DNA of 64,000 bases from JACCZX01 sp963807155 (GCA_963807155.1 CAWEAZ010000020.1:1-64000), one strand, 5' to 3'. Numbered from the stretch's first letter, positions 16,782 through 26,805 are shown. Notes: generated by a model from the sequence alone, not told the origin. Program-made: numbers and translations.

Positions 16782-17519
16782 ATGGGAGCAACAGGTGTAA
16801 GGGATTCGATTCTTGTCGTCGGTGCAAGCGGGCGAACGGGTCGTTATGTTCTGCGCTACCTGTGTAACGCGTCGGTGCCCGTCATCGCCTGCGTGCGAAG
16901 TACGGATCGCCCTGCGTCCGGAGCGTCGTTCCTATCTGCCGAAGTTGTGTTCGCCAACGTGGAGCAGCCACATACGCTTGCTCCCGTGATTGAGCGCGCG
17001 GCACATGTGATCTACCTCGCCGGCGGGAACCGAAGAGGCTTGTCGCCCGGTGCATGGCAAGTTGAGGTTGACGGCCTGTCAGGCTGCCTCGAGCTCGCCA
17101 AGCGGGCCGGTCTGCCTGGTCGATGGATTTCGGTGGGCTACAGCGGATCGGATCGGCGCACTGGCGCTAACTGGGCGGAGACTCGGTGGCGCGAACTGAA
17201 GCTTGCGGCCGATGAGGTGATAGCCGCAAGCGGCGTCAACTATTTCGTCGTGCTCACTGGACTGATCACTTCCGCCGTTAGTACGGAGCCGCGGGTCAGC
17301 ATTACGCAAAGTTCCGCCGCGGTTGACGCCGAGCTTCCATGCAATTCGCTCGCCTTTCTGCTGACTGGCGCCGCACTGTCGGGCGCTACGAATCGTTCAC
17401 GTGCGGCGGTTCGTCTTGACCCTCAAGGGCTCACACTGCAGAGCGCCGTCCAGGCGTTCCGCCTATTGCGACAGGAAAGCCCACGCCTTGGCACGGCAAC
17501 ACTGATGCGCGACGCTTGA
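16782..17519 (+). CDS. NAD(P)-binding (NmrA/SDR-a-like) protein
   Basis: A 245-residue Rossmann-fold protein with the dinucleotide-binding motif ILVVGASGRTGRYVLRYL near the N-terminus (GxSGxTG), then VIACVRS, FANVEQPHTLAPVIERAAHVIYLAG and AAGVNYF-like segments, as in NmrA/atypical short-chain reductases. A TTG at 16770 is possible, but ATG 16782 gives the usual length before the motif. No ribosome-binding site is evident. Substrate and partner are unknown. It lies within the tRNA-bounded region. Confidence 0.65.
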   Translation: MGATGVRDSILVVGASGRTGRYVLRYLCNASVPVIACVRSTDRPASGASFLSAEVVFANVEQPHTLAPVIERAAHVIYLAGGNRRGLSPGAWQVEVDGLSGCLELAKRAGLPGRWISVGYSGSDRRTGANWAETRWRELKLAADEVIAASGVNYFVVLTGLITSAVSTEPRVSITQSSAAVDAELPCNSLAFLLTGAALSGATNRSRAAVRLDPQGLTLQSAVQAFRLLRQESPRLGTATLMRDA

Positions 17520-17846
17520 TGCCTCGTAAGGGCAAGATTCCGCGCTTTTGGCGCGCAAGGTTTCCCAGTGCGACGGCGACCTTCACCTCGACAATCAAGG
17601 CCCTAATAACAGGCCGTCGAACAGCCGCATTCGAGCAGCTATTGAAGGACTGCTTTCTGCGCGTCGAATGGCAGCAACGGGTGATAGCGGACTGCTAGCG
17701 CCCGCCTGAGGCACCGCCAACGCCTCAATTGAGGCCGGCAACAGGCCGTTTTCTTCGGCTTTTCGTTACAGCGACGCGCGATGCTAGCCGGCAGCCCAGC
17801 CGAGACACTTCGTCGCAACGTCGGTGCGGCTTTAAGGACCGTAAAA
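17520..17846. other. Intergenic region without a supported gene
   Basis: About 330 bases before the Sel1 gene. A 60-codon frame at 17516-17698 looks non-coding. The stretch near 17668-17690 resembles the degenerate GC-rich intergenic sequence common in proteobacteria. A weak GGCC-based hairpin with a T-rich tail lies around 17740-17765. Confidence 0.4.
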
Positions 17847-19319
17847 ATGAAGTTCCTTCAGATGCTTCCTGTCTCCCCAAAAGCATGGATCGTGGCGATC
17901 AGTCTTTTGGTACCTATAGCGATTAACTACGATCTGCTCTTTCAAATGTTTTTCGCTGCGCCTCTATCCACAACTGAAGGTGCAATAGCGCAGGTTTCTC
18001 AGAGTCAAACGCCACAGCCAAATCAATCAGCCCTTGACGGGTTGAAACGCTCTGCGGAGGAGGGAAATGTTGCAAATCAGTTGAAGCTGGCGGCCAAGTA
18101 CTCGACCGGTGAAGGAGTCGTCAAGGACCAGGCAGAAGCTTCTCGTTGGTATCTACGGGCCGCCGAAGCCGGCGATGTGCAGGCAATGTATGAAGTAAGT
18201 TTGCGCCATAGACATGGTTACGGCCTTGCGAAGAACACTGCCAATTCAAACGTATGGCGTCAGCGGGCCGCGACCGGGGGTCATCCCGAGGCCGCGTACG
18301 AAGTGGCTCGTACATATGGAACTGTTGACCGCAGAGGGGCTGTCATCTCAAATGAGAAGGCCGGAGACATTGGCGAATACCCGAAGCAGCTTGTGATGTG
18401 GCTCACTCGCGCGAGCGAGTTCGGTTCTGCAATGGCTAAGCATGAGCTGGCACTGGTTGGCCTCTTTGGCATTTCCAAGGATGGCGCGGTCAAGACCGGC
18501 TATTTGGTCCCATTGCCAAGTGCGATGAGTTCAGCCATACAGCTATTGACAGAAAATGCAGAGGAGGGCTCGTGGCAGTCGCAATATGCGTTAGCAGAGC
18601 TCTATCAGGTTGGCTACGGCGATATCCGACCCGATTCAACAGAATCCAATAAGTGGTGGCAACGGCTAGATGCACAGAAGGACGCCACGATCCAGTTGAG
18701 CGTTGGAAGACACTTTCTAGCCGGCGACCCGAAGCGATACGGGGTAGGCGACAAAAAATGGATGGGCAAAAATCTGTCTTACGACGAAACAAACCGGCTC
18801 GCTTTCGACTGGTTTGGCCGTGCAGCCGCACAAGCAAACAGAGACGCAATCTGGGAGCTGGCTGCAATGGAATACAACGGCATTGGAACCCCAAAGAATC
18901 TACCAAGAGCATTCCAGCTTTATCGGAAAGCTGCCGAACTCGGACAGGTGGACGCCATGTATCAGCTCGGTATTGCCTACATCAGTGGAATCGCACTTGA
19001 AAGGGACTATCCAAGCGCGCTGCGTTGGCTCGCCCGGTCAGCTGCATATGGAGACGCTTATGGCAGAAACCCTGTTCGTTCAAGGGCGCAGAACGCGATC
19101 GGCAGCATTTATGAGAATGGGTATGGCGTTACCAGCGACTTAGCGCTCGCTTATGCTTGGTACTGGCTTGCGTCTGCGGGCAGCTCCGAAGAAGAGAGCA
19201 AAAATTTGCTTCGGGTGCAACAAAAGTTGACGCCTGATGAACTGGTCCGGGCGCGCAGCATCGCCAGTGCGAGTACCGGCGCAATCAGCCCAATTGGTTC
19301 CCACAATAAGGTGAACTAG
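17847..19319 (+). CDS. Sel1-repeat protein with N-terminal membrane anchor
   Basis: About 490 residues. One predicted transmembrane helix (about 12-36, WIVAISLLVPIAINYDLLF) is followed by a series of tetratricopeptide-like Sel1 repeats, for example GNVANQLKLAAKYSTGEGVVKDQAEASRWYLRAAEAG and further units near MYEVSLRHRHGYGLAKN, LAAMEYNGIGTPKNLPRA, YQLGIAYISGIALERD and IGSIYENGYGVTSD. Such solenoids bind partner proteins. ATG 17847 is preceded by AAGGA; an ATG at 17781 lacks one. G+C is visibly lower than in flanking core genes, which supports acquisition. Confidence 0.8.
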   Translation: MKFLQMLPVSPKAWIVAISLLVPIAINYDLLFQMFFAAPLSTTEGAIAQVSQSQTPQPNQSALDGLKRSAEEGNVANQLKLAAKYSTGEGVVKDQAEASRWYLRAAEAGDVQAMYEVSLRHRHGYGLAKNTANSNVWRQRAATGGHPEAAYEVARTYGTVDRRGAVISNEKAGDIGEYPKQLVMWLTRASEFGSAMAKHELALVGLFGISKDGAVKTGYLVPLPSAMSSAIQLLTENAEEGSWQSQYALAELYQVGYGDIRPDSTESNKWWQRLDAQKDATIQLSVGRHFLAGDPKRYGVGDKKWMGKNLSYDETNRLAFDWFGRAAAQANRDAIWELAAMEYNGIGTPKNLPRAFQLYRKAAELGQVDAMYQLGIAYISGIALERDYPSALRWLARSAAYGDAYGRNPVRSRAQNAIGSIYENGYGVTSDLALAYAWYWLASAGSSEEESKNLLRVQQKLTPDELVRARSIASASTGAISPIGSHNKVN

Positions 19320-19418
19320 CACTAGTTCAATTGAAAGCGGATCTCCCTTTGCGCGAGACTCCACTCTTGTGGACACGGCGCTACAGGCATTGCGCGCCTA
19401 CGCCGTCCTGCGCGGCAC

Positions 19419-19934
19419 TTAAGTCCCGACGCCCGTTCGAATACGGCCGCAACCTGCCGCCCCACCATTCGAGTAATTCCATGTAACGGTTGACCCACTT
19501 ACTGTCGGCGTCATTGCGACAACACAGCCCATGGCAGTATTCGCAGTGCCAGTGATTACGATCTCGGCCGGCGCGGCGCTGCCCACTGTGACCGGCATTG
19601 CCATATAAGGCGCACTGCCACCTGCTGCAGACGGACCTGGGGGCGCGTACCCCAACGGCAAGAAAGCATTCGCAATCAGAAAAGCGACGTCGTTGCAGGT
19701 GCTTGCGTTGACCGTACCGTTGTTGAACTGTGCACACTCCGCGATTGCGGTCTTAAGCGGCCCCACTCGCACTATGTTGTCCGACCAACGCGCCCGAACG
19801 GCATAGTTCACGTACTGCGGGATGGAGATTGAAGCCAGGATGCTAATGATCGACATGACGATCATCAGCTCGATTAAAGTAAAGCCATGCTCCGACCGGC
19901 TTTCAAACAAATGGCGACGAACGTGCTTACTCAT
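19419..19934 (-). CDS. Type IV pilin-like prepilin (lone)
   Basis: A 171-residue prepilin. A short basic leader ends in the prepilin peptidase site EHGFTLIELMIVMSIISILAS, with the conserved Glu at position 5 of the mature protein, followed by the hydrophobic N-terminal helix and a Ser/Thr/Ala-rich globular domain. Four Cys residues (two in CAQFNN...CND, one in MGCVVAM, one in AGCGR) could form disulfides. No other pilus assembly gene is adjacent; pilU lies 25 kb away. It is probably a minor pilin or an accessory cargo variant. The start is ATG 19934; an upstream TTG is less likely. Confidence 0.8.
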   Translation of the reverse strand: MSKHVRRHLFESRSEHGFTLIELMIVMSIISILASISIPQYVNYAVRARWSDNIVRVGPLKTAIAECAQFNNGTVNASTCNDVAFLIANAFLPLGYAPPGPSAAGGSAPYMAMPVTVGSAAPAEIVITGTANTAMGCVVAMTPTVSGSTVTWNYSNGGAAGCGRIRTGVGT

Positions 19935-20193
19935 CCTGACAGCATATCGACAAAGCCGAACCAAATTTCACGGGTTAACAAGGAGAGAAGCCTCGATTTA
20001 GTGCCCTTAACGAGACTTTCATGGTGCTCCGCGTTAGGGGATCAACACTTGAGCTCGTATCGGAAAGGGTTATCTTCTAGCCCGCGGGCCGCGATGTCGC
20101 ATCACGCCGCCGTTGGAGCAGCCTACTGGCGGACATACTGGTGAGTTTGACAAGAGTGGCGTGGAAACCCGCGCCCTTCGATATTCTTGTTGA

Positions 20194-20207
20194 CACCACC
20201 TCCGCCA
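20194..20207 (+). repeat. Predicted attR: exact 14-bp copy of the tRNA-Ser 3' end
   Basis: CACCACCTCCGCCA here equals 14675-14688. It lies in the intergenic gap before the ABC importer genes and marks the probable right end of a 5.5-kb inserted segment. No integrase gene is recognisable between the two copies. Confidence 0.65.
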
Positions 20208-20232
20208 GTTCGATTCCACTTGGGCTAGCCGG

Positions 20233-21756
20233 ATGACACCGCGTCTTGCGCTGCGCAATATCACGAAGCGCTACCCGGCGTCGATTGCCAACGATTCAGT
20301 TTCACTCGACGTCATGCCCGGCGAAATCGTTGCGCTGCTCGGTGAGAACGGCGCGGGCAAGAGCACGTTGATGAAGATCGTGTACGGGGTCACACGCGCC
20401 CGACGCAGGAACGATTGCCGTCGATGGAGCGATCGTTGATATCGATAGCCCGCGGCGCGCTCGCTCGCTTGGCATCGCGATGGTCTTCCAGCAGTTCGCA
20501 TTGTTCGATTCGCTCAGCGTGCTGCAGAACATCGCTCTCGGCTTGCCACCGGCACCCATCACTGCGATTGAATCGCGCGTTGTCGAGCTCGCAGCTCGCT
20601 ATGGCCTCGAGGTCGATCTCGCCCAGCGTGTGCACGATCTATCGGCGGGTGAGCGGCAACGGATCGAGATTCTGCGTGCACTGATGAGCGCGCCACGGGT
20701 GTTGATCCTCGATGAGCCGACGTCGGTACTTACGCCGCAGGCGGTCGATAGATTGTTTGAGACGCTACGACGACTCGCTAGCGGCGGCGTAAGCATCGTT
20801 TTCATCAGCCACAAGCTGCACGAAGTTCGCAGCCTCGCAACGCGCTGCGTAGTGATGCGTGCGGGCAAGGTCGTCGCCGAGGTCGATCCCCGAACACAAT
20901 CCGACGCGAGCCTGGCGCACCTGATGCTGGGCGTAGAACCTCCAACCATTGCCGCGCACGGATCTGCGGCGGCAGAGATCGCCCTCGAAATTCGACATCT
21001 CAGCATCTCTGGGCTGGATCAACGCGATCGTCTCGATGGACGTGTCGTTCGACGTGCGAAGCGGGGAGATTGTCGGCATCGCAGGCATCTCAGGTAATGG
21101 CCAGCAGACATTGATGGCAGCGCTTGCCGGCGAGCTGCTCGTCGAGTCCGATGCGATTCGACTCTTCAATCAACCGATGGGTCGGCTGAATACGGCGCAA
21201 CGTCGGGCGCTCGGTCTGCGATACGTTCCCGAGCAACGATTGGGTCACGCGGCGGTGAGCGGCATGACGCTCGCCGACAACGCGCTGCTCACGGATGCGA
21301 GCGCTGCAATCGAGCGCCGTGTTGAACATCGCCCGCGCACGCGACGCCGCTGCGCAGATAGTGCAGCGGTTTCGCGTGCGTGCCGCAACGATCGACCAGA
21401 AAATCGAAACGCTATCCGGTGGCAATTTGCAGAAGTTCATCGTCGGCCGCGAAGTGCTGCCCGAGCCGCGCGTGCTGCTGCTTGATCAGCCGACGTCGGG
21501 TGTCGACGCCGGGTCCGCCGCATCGATCCGGAATGAACTGATCGCGCTGCGCGCGGCAGGATGCGCGATATTGATTGTGTCTGAGGACATCGACGAGCTG
21601 TACGAACTCGCGGACCGGTTGATCGTGATGGCCGGAGGACGCATGTCGGAGTCGAGGACGCCACGCCAAATCAGCACGGCCGAGCTCGGCCGCTTGATGG
21701 CAGGCAGATGGAATGCTGACGAACACCGCAGCGAGCGGGCGGAGAACGTCGTGTGA
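20233..21756 (+). CDS. BMP/nucleoside-type ABC importer ATPase (three frameshifts)
   Basis: A double-domain ATPase of the sugar/nucleoside importer type (YufO/RbsA-like), about 506 residues when rejoined. Domain 1 has Walker A GENGAGKST, FQQFALFDSLSVLQNIALG, signature LSAGERQR and Walker B VLILDEPTSVLT. Domain 2 has the degenerate GISGNGQQT, LSGGNLQK and VLLLDQPTSGVD. Frame changes occur near 20399 (CCC), 21038 (GG) and 21317 (CC). Deleting one base at each gives continuous, family-like sequence (for example SGLDQRDRLDDVSFDVRSGE). The net three-base change explains why frame one returns. It heads a four-gene transporter operon. Confidence 0.85.
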
Positions 21757-22827
21757 CTTCATGGAAGCTCGTGCCGCGCGAGGCGGCGTCACGGAGGTGG
21801 ACGTGGCTGTCGCCGCTCGTCGCGATTGCGCTAACGCTTCTCGCAGGCTGCGCACTCTTCGCAGCGCTGGGTACCAACCCCTGGCAAGGATTGAGCGTCT
21901 TCATCATCGCGCCTTTCACAGGTGTTCGCGGCTGGAGCGAGTTGGCGCTGAAAGCAACGCCGCTGATGCTGTGCGGGTTAGGGCTTGCGGTGTGTTTTCG
22001 CGCCAACGTGTGGAACATCGGCGCTGAAGGTCAACTCATTGCGGGCGCCATTGTCGGCGGAGGCATCGCGCTGTTGGCGACGACGGAGTCGCCACGGATA
22101 TGGTTTGTCGTGGGTGTTGCTCGGTTCGATGATCGGTGGCGCACTCTGGGCTTCGATCACCGCCTGGCTGCGCGATCGCTTCAACGCCAACGAAATTCTG
22201 GTCAGTCTGATGCTTGTCTACGTGGCGCAGCAGCTGATCTCGTGGCTCGTGCAGGGGCCTTGGCGAGATCCCAATGGTTATGGATTTCCGCAGACCGAAT
22301 TGTTTGCAGCCGCGGCGCGCGTGCCGATCCTGTCTGACGGTTCGCGGTTGAACGGCGGCGGTGCACTTGCGCTGCTCGCGGCGCTTGCGATCTGGTGGCT
22401 GTTGGCGCGCAGCGTGATCGGGTTTCAATTGAAGGTGGTGGGGCTTGCGCCGCGCGCGGCTCACTACGCGGGCTTTTCGAGCCGGCGTGCGCTGTGGATC
22501 AGCTTGTTGATTTCGGGCGCGCTCGCGGGCCTTGCAGGGGGGCTTGAAGTCGCGGGACCGATCGGTCAACTCACTGGAACGATTTCGCCGGGCTACGGCT
22601 TTGCGGCGATCATCGTCGCGTTTGTCGGACGGCTGCATCCGGTCGGAGTGATACTCGCGTCGCTGGTGATGGCGCTCTTTTACATAGGCGGCGAGCTTGC
22701 GCAGTCGCGGCTCGGTTTGCCGTCTGCTCTGACCGGTGTCTATCAAGGGTTGCTGTTGTTCTTTCTACTGGCATGCGACACGTTGGTTAACTATCGCGTG
22801 CAGTTGGTTCGCACGGCGACGGCCTGA
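21753..22827 (+). CDS. ABC importer permease 1 (frameshifted)
   Basis: An inner-membrane permease of the nucleoside/BMP-linked branch (YufP-like). It has many hydrophobic segments and the family-typical ATPLMLCGLGLAVCFRANVWNIGAEGQ and later PGYGFAAIIVAFVGRLHPVG. The start is GTG, overlapping the ATPase stop (GTGA). One extra T near 22117 (GTTGC) splits it; deletion gives VVGVLGSMIGGALWA and about 357 residues. Its stop overlaps the next gene's ATG, so ATPase and permeases are translationally coupled. Confidence 0.85.
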
Positions 22828-23747
22828 TGGACGAACTGGCGTCGTTGATTGCGCTCACGATGAACGCAGGGACGCCGTTGCTGCTGGCCGCGCTCGGCAT
22901 CGTGGTCAACGAGCGCAGCGGCGTCGTGAACCTCGGCACCGAAGGAATGATGCTGGTGGCAGCGGTCGTCGGCTTCGCGACCACGCTGCATAGCGGTCAC
23001 TATTGGCTCGGCTTTGTCGCAGGAGCGGCGGCCGGCATCGTGCTTGCGCTGTTCTTCGCAGCGCTTGCGGTTGGCTTGTTGACGAATCAATTTGCGACCG
23101 GCCTGGCATTGTCGCTGTTCGGTGCGGGATTGTCGGCGTTCATCGGACTTGCCTTGCAGGGCGATACGTTGCCGGTGCGTGCCACCGATGGCGTGCCGAT
23201 GTTGCGCGACATTCCGTTTATCGGCTCTGCTTTTTTTGCACAGCATTGGTTGGTGTACTTATCGCTTGCACTGACGGCGGCGGTCGCATGGTTTCTATTT
23301 CGCACACGCGGTGGTCTGATCTTGCGCGCCGTTGGCGAATCGCCTGACGCTGCGCATGCGCTCGGGCATCCGGTGCGGCGCATTCGCTGTGCCGCGCTCG
23401 CATTCGGGGGCGCGTGCGCGGGGCTGGCGGGAGCGTATCTGTCGACGATCTACACACCCTTGTGGTCTGAAGGCATGGTCGCGGGCCGCGGATGGATCGC
23501 GCTTGCGCTGGTGACGTTTGCCACTTGGCGGCCCGGGCGTCTGCTGCTCGGGGCGTACTTGTTCGGCGGCGTGACGATGCTGCAGTTCTATCTGCAGGGA
23601 CGGGGCGTCGAAGTTCCGGCGCAGTGGCTGGCGATGACACCGTATGTGGCGACGATCGTCGTGCTCGCGCTGATCTCGCGCAACCCGCGGTGGATTCGAT
23701 TCAACATGCCGGCTTCGTTGGGCAAGCCGTTCAGTCCGAACGCTTGA
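22827..23747 (+). CDS. ABC importer permease 2
   Basis: A 306-residue permease, intact, with about eight hydrophobic segments and the signature TPLLLAALGIVVNERSGVVNLGTEGMML that defines the second permease of nucleoside/BMP-type importers. Its ATG overlaps the stop of permease 1. It pairs with permease 1 to form the channel energised by the upstream ATPase. The lipoprotein gene follows after 42 bases. Confidence 0.88.
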   Translation: MDELASLIALTMNAGTPLLLAALGIVVNERSGVVNLGTEGMMLVAAVVGFATTLHSGHYWLGFVAGAAAGIVLALFFAALAVGLLTNQFATGLALSLFGAGLSAFIGLALQGDTLPVRATDGVPMLRDIPFIGSAFFAQHWLVYLSLALTAAVAWFLFRTRGGLILRAVGESPDAAHALGHPVRRIRCAALAFGGACAGLAGAYLSTIYTPLWSEGMVAGRGWIALALVTFATWRPGRLLLGAYLFGGVTMLQFYLQGRGVEVPAQWLAMTPYVATIVVLALISRNPRWIRFNMPASLGKPFSPNA

Positions 23748-23789
23748 AACCGTCCCGTAGACTCGCGCATCGCCATTCAGAGATTAACG

Positions 23790-24913
23790 ATGCGAAGGTT
23801 TGCGTGGATTGCGTTGGCGGCTGCAGTGGCACTGTCCGCCGGCTGCGGGAAGGAAGACCCCGCCCCGAAAGCTGAACCCGTTAAAGCTTCGACGGCCGCA
23901 CCGGAGCCATTGAAAGTCGGCTTCGTCTACGTCAGCCCGGTCGGTGATGCAGGCTGGACTACGCAACACAACGCCGGCCGTGAGCAGATGGCGAAGGCGC
24001 TTGGTCCCAAAGTCATCACGTCATTCGTGGAAAAAGTGCCCGAGGGCGCCGATGCCGAGCGCGTCATTCGCGACCTCGCGCAGCAAGGGCACAAGCTGAT
24101 TTTCACGACATCCTTTGGATACATGAATCCGACGCTGAAAGTGGCAGAGGAATTCAAGGACGTGAAGTTCGAGCACGCGACGGGCTACAAGACCGCACCC
24201 AACGTCAACACGTACAACGCTCGCTTTTACGAGGGGCGATATCTCGCCGGCATGATCGCCGGCAAGATGAGCAAGACCGGCACCCTGGGCTATGTCGGCG
24301 CGTTTCCGATCCCAGAGGTCCTGCAGGGCATCAATGCATTCGTGCTCGGTGCACGCGCCACCAATCCGAAGGCACAACTGCGCGTCGTATGGATCAATAC
24401 CTGGTACGACCCAGGCAAAGAGCGCGACGCCGCCAATACGCTGATGGCGCAGGGTGCCGATGTGGTCACGCATCACACCGATTCGACAGCTGTCGTCGCC
24501 GCAGCGGAAGGAAAGAGAAAAATGGCGGTGGCGTATCACTCGAACATGGCGAAGTTCGGTCCGTATGCGCAACTGGTTGCGGTCACTCATCATTGGGGCG
24601 ACTACTACACGCAACGTACGCAAGCGGTACTCGACGGCAACTTGGTCGGTAGCGCCGGTATGGGGCGGCATGAGAGAAGGATTCATTCGCTTGCAAGGGC
24701 TTGGCCGATAACCTGCCGCCCGAGTTGGTTGAGGCGGTGAAAGCTCGACAGGACGAAATTCGTCACGGCAAGTTTCATCCGTTCACCGCGCCGATCAAGA
24801 CCAACGTCGGCAAGGAAATCCTGACATCGGGCTCGCTGACCGATGAGCAACTCGGCGCGATGAACTATTACGTCGAAGGCGTGATCGGCAAAGTACCGGT
24901 CGGCGGCAAGTAG
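23790..24913 (+). CDS. BMP family substrate-binding lipoprotein (two frameshifts)
   Basis: A solute-binding lipoprotein for the preceding importer. The lipobox is LSAGC near residue 18. The mature part follows the BMP family (PnrA/Med-like): VGFVYVSPVGDAGWTTQHNAGR, FTTSFGYMNP, YNARFYEGRYLAGMIAGKMS and VVWINTWYDPGKERDAA. Two extra G residues, in GGGG at 24662-24665 and in GG at 24703-24704, shift the C-terminal part; deleting them reads GSAGMGGMREGFIRLQGLADNLPPELVEAV. The TAG stop is formed by the first three bases of the adjoining inverted-repeat element. The ligand is probably a nucleoside, purine or related compound. Confidence 0.85.
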
Positions 24914-25181
24914 GGCCTGCTCACCCTAAAACGTGAGATGCGTTGGGTCGCAATGCGGATGGATGCGCGAAGAGCGGCGCTGCCGAATGGTGGTTCCATT
25001 CGCAAGCCGCTCGCCAAAGCAGACGCCGCATTTCGACCCAACCCGCAGGGAAAGGCCGCTTGCGGGCGCATTGCGTCGTTGTCGCTTCGCTGATTGGTAT
25101 GCACCAACGGCGCTCGCGACGCCTAGCACTGCATCCCGCAAGCGGCCTTTCGCACTCACGTTTTAGGGTGAGCAGGCCCTA
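24911..25181. mobile_element. 271-bp MITE-like element with perfect 27-bp terminal inverted repeats
   Basis: 24911-24937 (starting TAGGGCCTGCTCACCC) is an exact reverse complement of 25155-25181. Inside are further inverted pairs: 24942-24958 with 25026-25042 (one mismatch), 24972-24978 with 25006-25012, 24984-24990 with 24996-25002, and 25051-25066 with 25135-25150 (perfect 16 bp). The element therefore folds into an outer stem with two large arms. TA at each outer edge could be a two-base target duplication. No transposase is encoded. It separates two convergent genes exactly at their stop codons and could also act as a bidirectional terminator. Confidence 0.85.
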
Positions 25182-26724
25182 TTACCAGCTGTAGTGCACG
25201 GTGTAACGCACGGTCGCTTCCGCTTCGGGCGCGATCACGACCGGAAAGACGACAGTGCGTGAGTCCTCCTTGCGGTACTCGTGACTGCGCTGAGTGATGT
25301 TCCAGTTGACCCAGCGGTAAAGGTTTTCCTTCACCATTACTTCAACTTTCTCCTTCTTCTGATTGCGCAGCTTGACCTCGATTTCTTCGGTCATTGTCTT
25401 GCGCGTTGTGTCGATCTTGAAATCGACTTGCCGCCGTTCGCCGACCACGTCGAACGCAGAGCCGAGCTTTAGCAGCAGATTTTCGTTGCGTGGCGTGTGA
25501 TCGATGATGTCTTCACCGATGAACTCGAGCGTCTGGTCGGCGGGATCTAGCTTTGAAACGCGGACCCGACCGGCGGGCAGCGGCATGCCCATGTTGTTGT
25601 TCTCGGCATTCTTGAATTGCAGATACACATCGACCTTGCGGTTGCTTTGCACGCCGTAGTTGCGATCGGTCGCCGGTGACGGCAGAAATCCGCGGTAGCC
25701 GCTTGGTGCGCCGTAATACACCAGCGTCTTCTCGCACGGCACGCGGCGGGCAGAGGGAAACAGCTCGATCTGCTTGGTTGAGTTGTCGGGCAGTGTGGTC
25801 GTGCGTCCCAGCGTGTACAGGTGGTATTCGAAGAAAGACTTTTCCGCAAAGCCGGATATCCCTCTCGCTGACGGCGTCGGCGCGCGATTGCTTCGCCATG
25901 CCGACACTGGCAGGAGTGGCCGGCCGTGCACGATGCACGTCACCTGCGACCAGCTTGAGCCGCGAGTCCGCGTAGCTTGCTCCCGACTGATTGACAATGC
26001 TCACCCATGCGCCGACGTCGAGCCGGCACGCGTTCGCTGTGGCCCCTTCGGCATAGACGACGTTGTAATCGGCCCACCAGGTAAGCCCCTGTGTTTGATA
26101 CGACACGCGACTGCGGTGCGTGCCCGGCCGTTGAGTCGCGATATCCCACACCAGCGTCGGACGTGTGATCAATCCGCCCGGTAGCGCGGGCAGGCGAACA
26201 CCCGCGTTGTGTGGAAGTATTTGCACCGTGCCATCGTCGCGTCGCATGACAATGCCACCTTGCGTCGATAACAACGTTCCGTTGAACGACTCGGTGCTTT
26301 GCCCGCGAATCTGATCGACGGCTATCGGCCGATCGACATATTTCTGCATCAGCTTGTCGGTGCTGACCAGATCGAATTGATAGTTCTGCTCCAGCACCGT
26401 AGTGCCTTTCGCATCGGTCATCGACTCGAATGCGACCGTGGTCGGGTCGATCAGCGCGGCCACATCGGTAAAGCGCACCGCGTTCCGACCCTTGGTCAGA
26501 TCGAGATCGCGCTCCTGCCGTACGACCGCATAACCAGGAACTGCGCCCCGTACGGGCGATCGATACGCATCGGGCGAAATCGAGCCCGGCGCAGCGTTGC
26601 TGTAAATAGTGAGTGCGGTCGCGGGCGCAGTTGCCTGGCCGGCCACATTGGCGCCGGTGGCGGAAGTGACTGCCAATGCGGCGGCGACGGCGGTTTTGAT
26701 CGATGCTGAAGCGGATACGGGCAC
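25182..26724 (-). CDS. DUF4139 domain secreted protein (frameshifted)
   Basis: About 513 residues when rejoined. It starts with GTG at 26724 (GGAG upstream) and an N-terminal signal-like segment (MPVSASASIKTAVAAALAV). The N-terminal half is beta-rich; the C-terminal half has the DUF4139 pattern AEKSFFEYHLYTLGR, TTLPDNSTKQIELF, KVDVYLQFKN, LPAGRVRVSK, FKIDTTRKTM and EATVRYTVHYSW. One extra G (CCC on the plus strand at 25860-25862) splits it; removal gives SERISGFAEKSFF. The function of DUF4139 proteins is unknown; they are exported or surface-associated. It is transcribed divergently from the FtsX-type permease. Confidence 0.8.
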
Positions 26725-26805
26725 GGGTTTCTCCTACGGGGCGATCCGCTTGAAACGTGCGCGGCACGCAAAAGGGGTTAAGTGTTAGCTGCGATACTTG
26801 CGCGC

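Noticed and set aside
17516..17698. A 60-codon open frame after the NmrA-like gene
   Set aside because: No domain, odd composition, and the stretch resembles degenerate intergenic sequence.
20208..20217. GTTCGATTCC after attR, resembling a tRNA T-loop
   Set aside because: Flanking bases do not form a T-stem and no other tRNA parts are present, so a tRNA remnant cannot be supported.
20233..21756. Programmed ribosomal frameshifting in the ABC ATPase
   Set aside because: Three breaks in one gene, no slippery heptamer or stimulatory structure seen, and the same type of break occurs in many unrelated genes.
24926..25166. Open frames of about 77-83 codons inside the inverted-repeat element
   Set aside because: Open frames exist on both strands because of the palindromic GC-rich DNA; none has protein-like features or a start signal.
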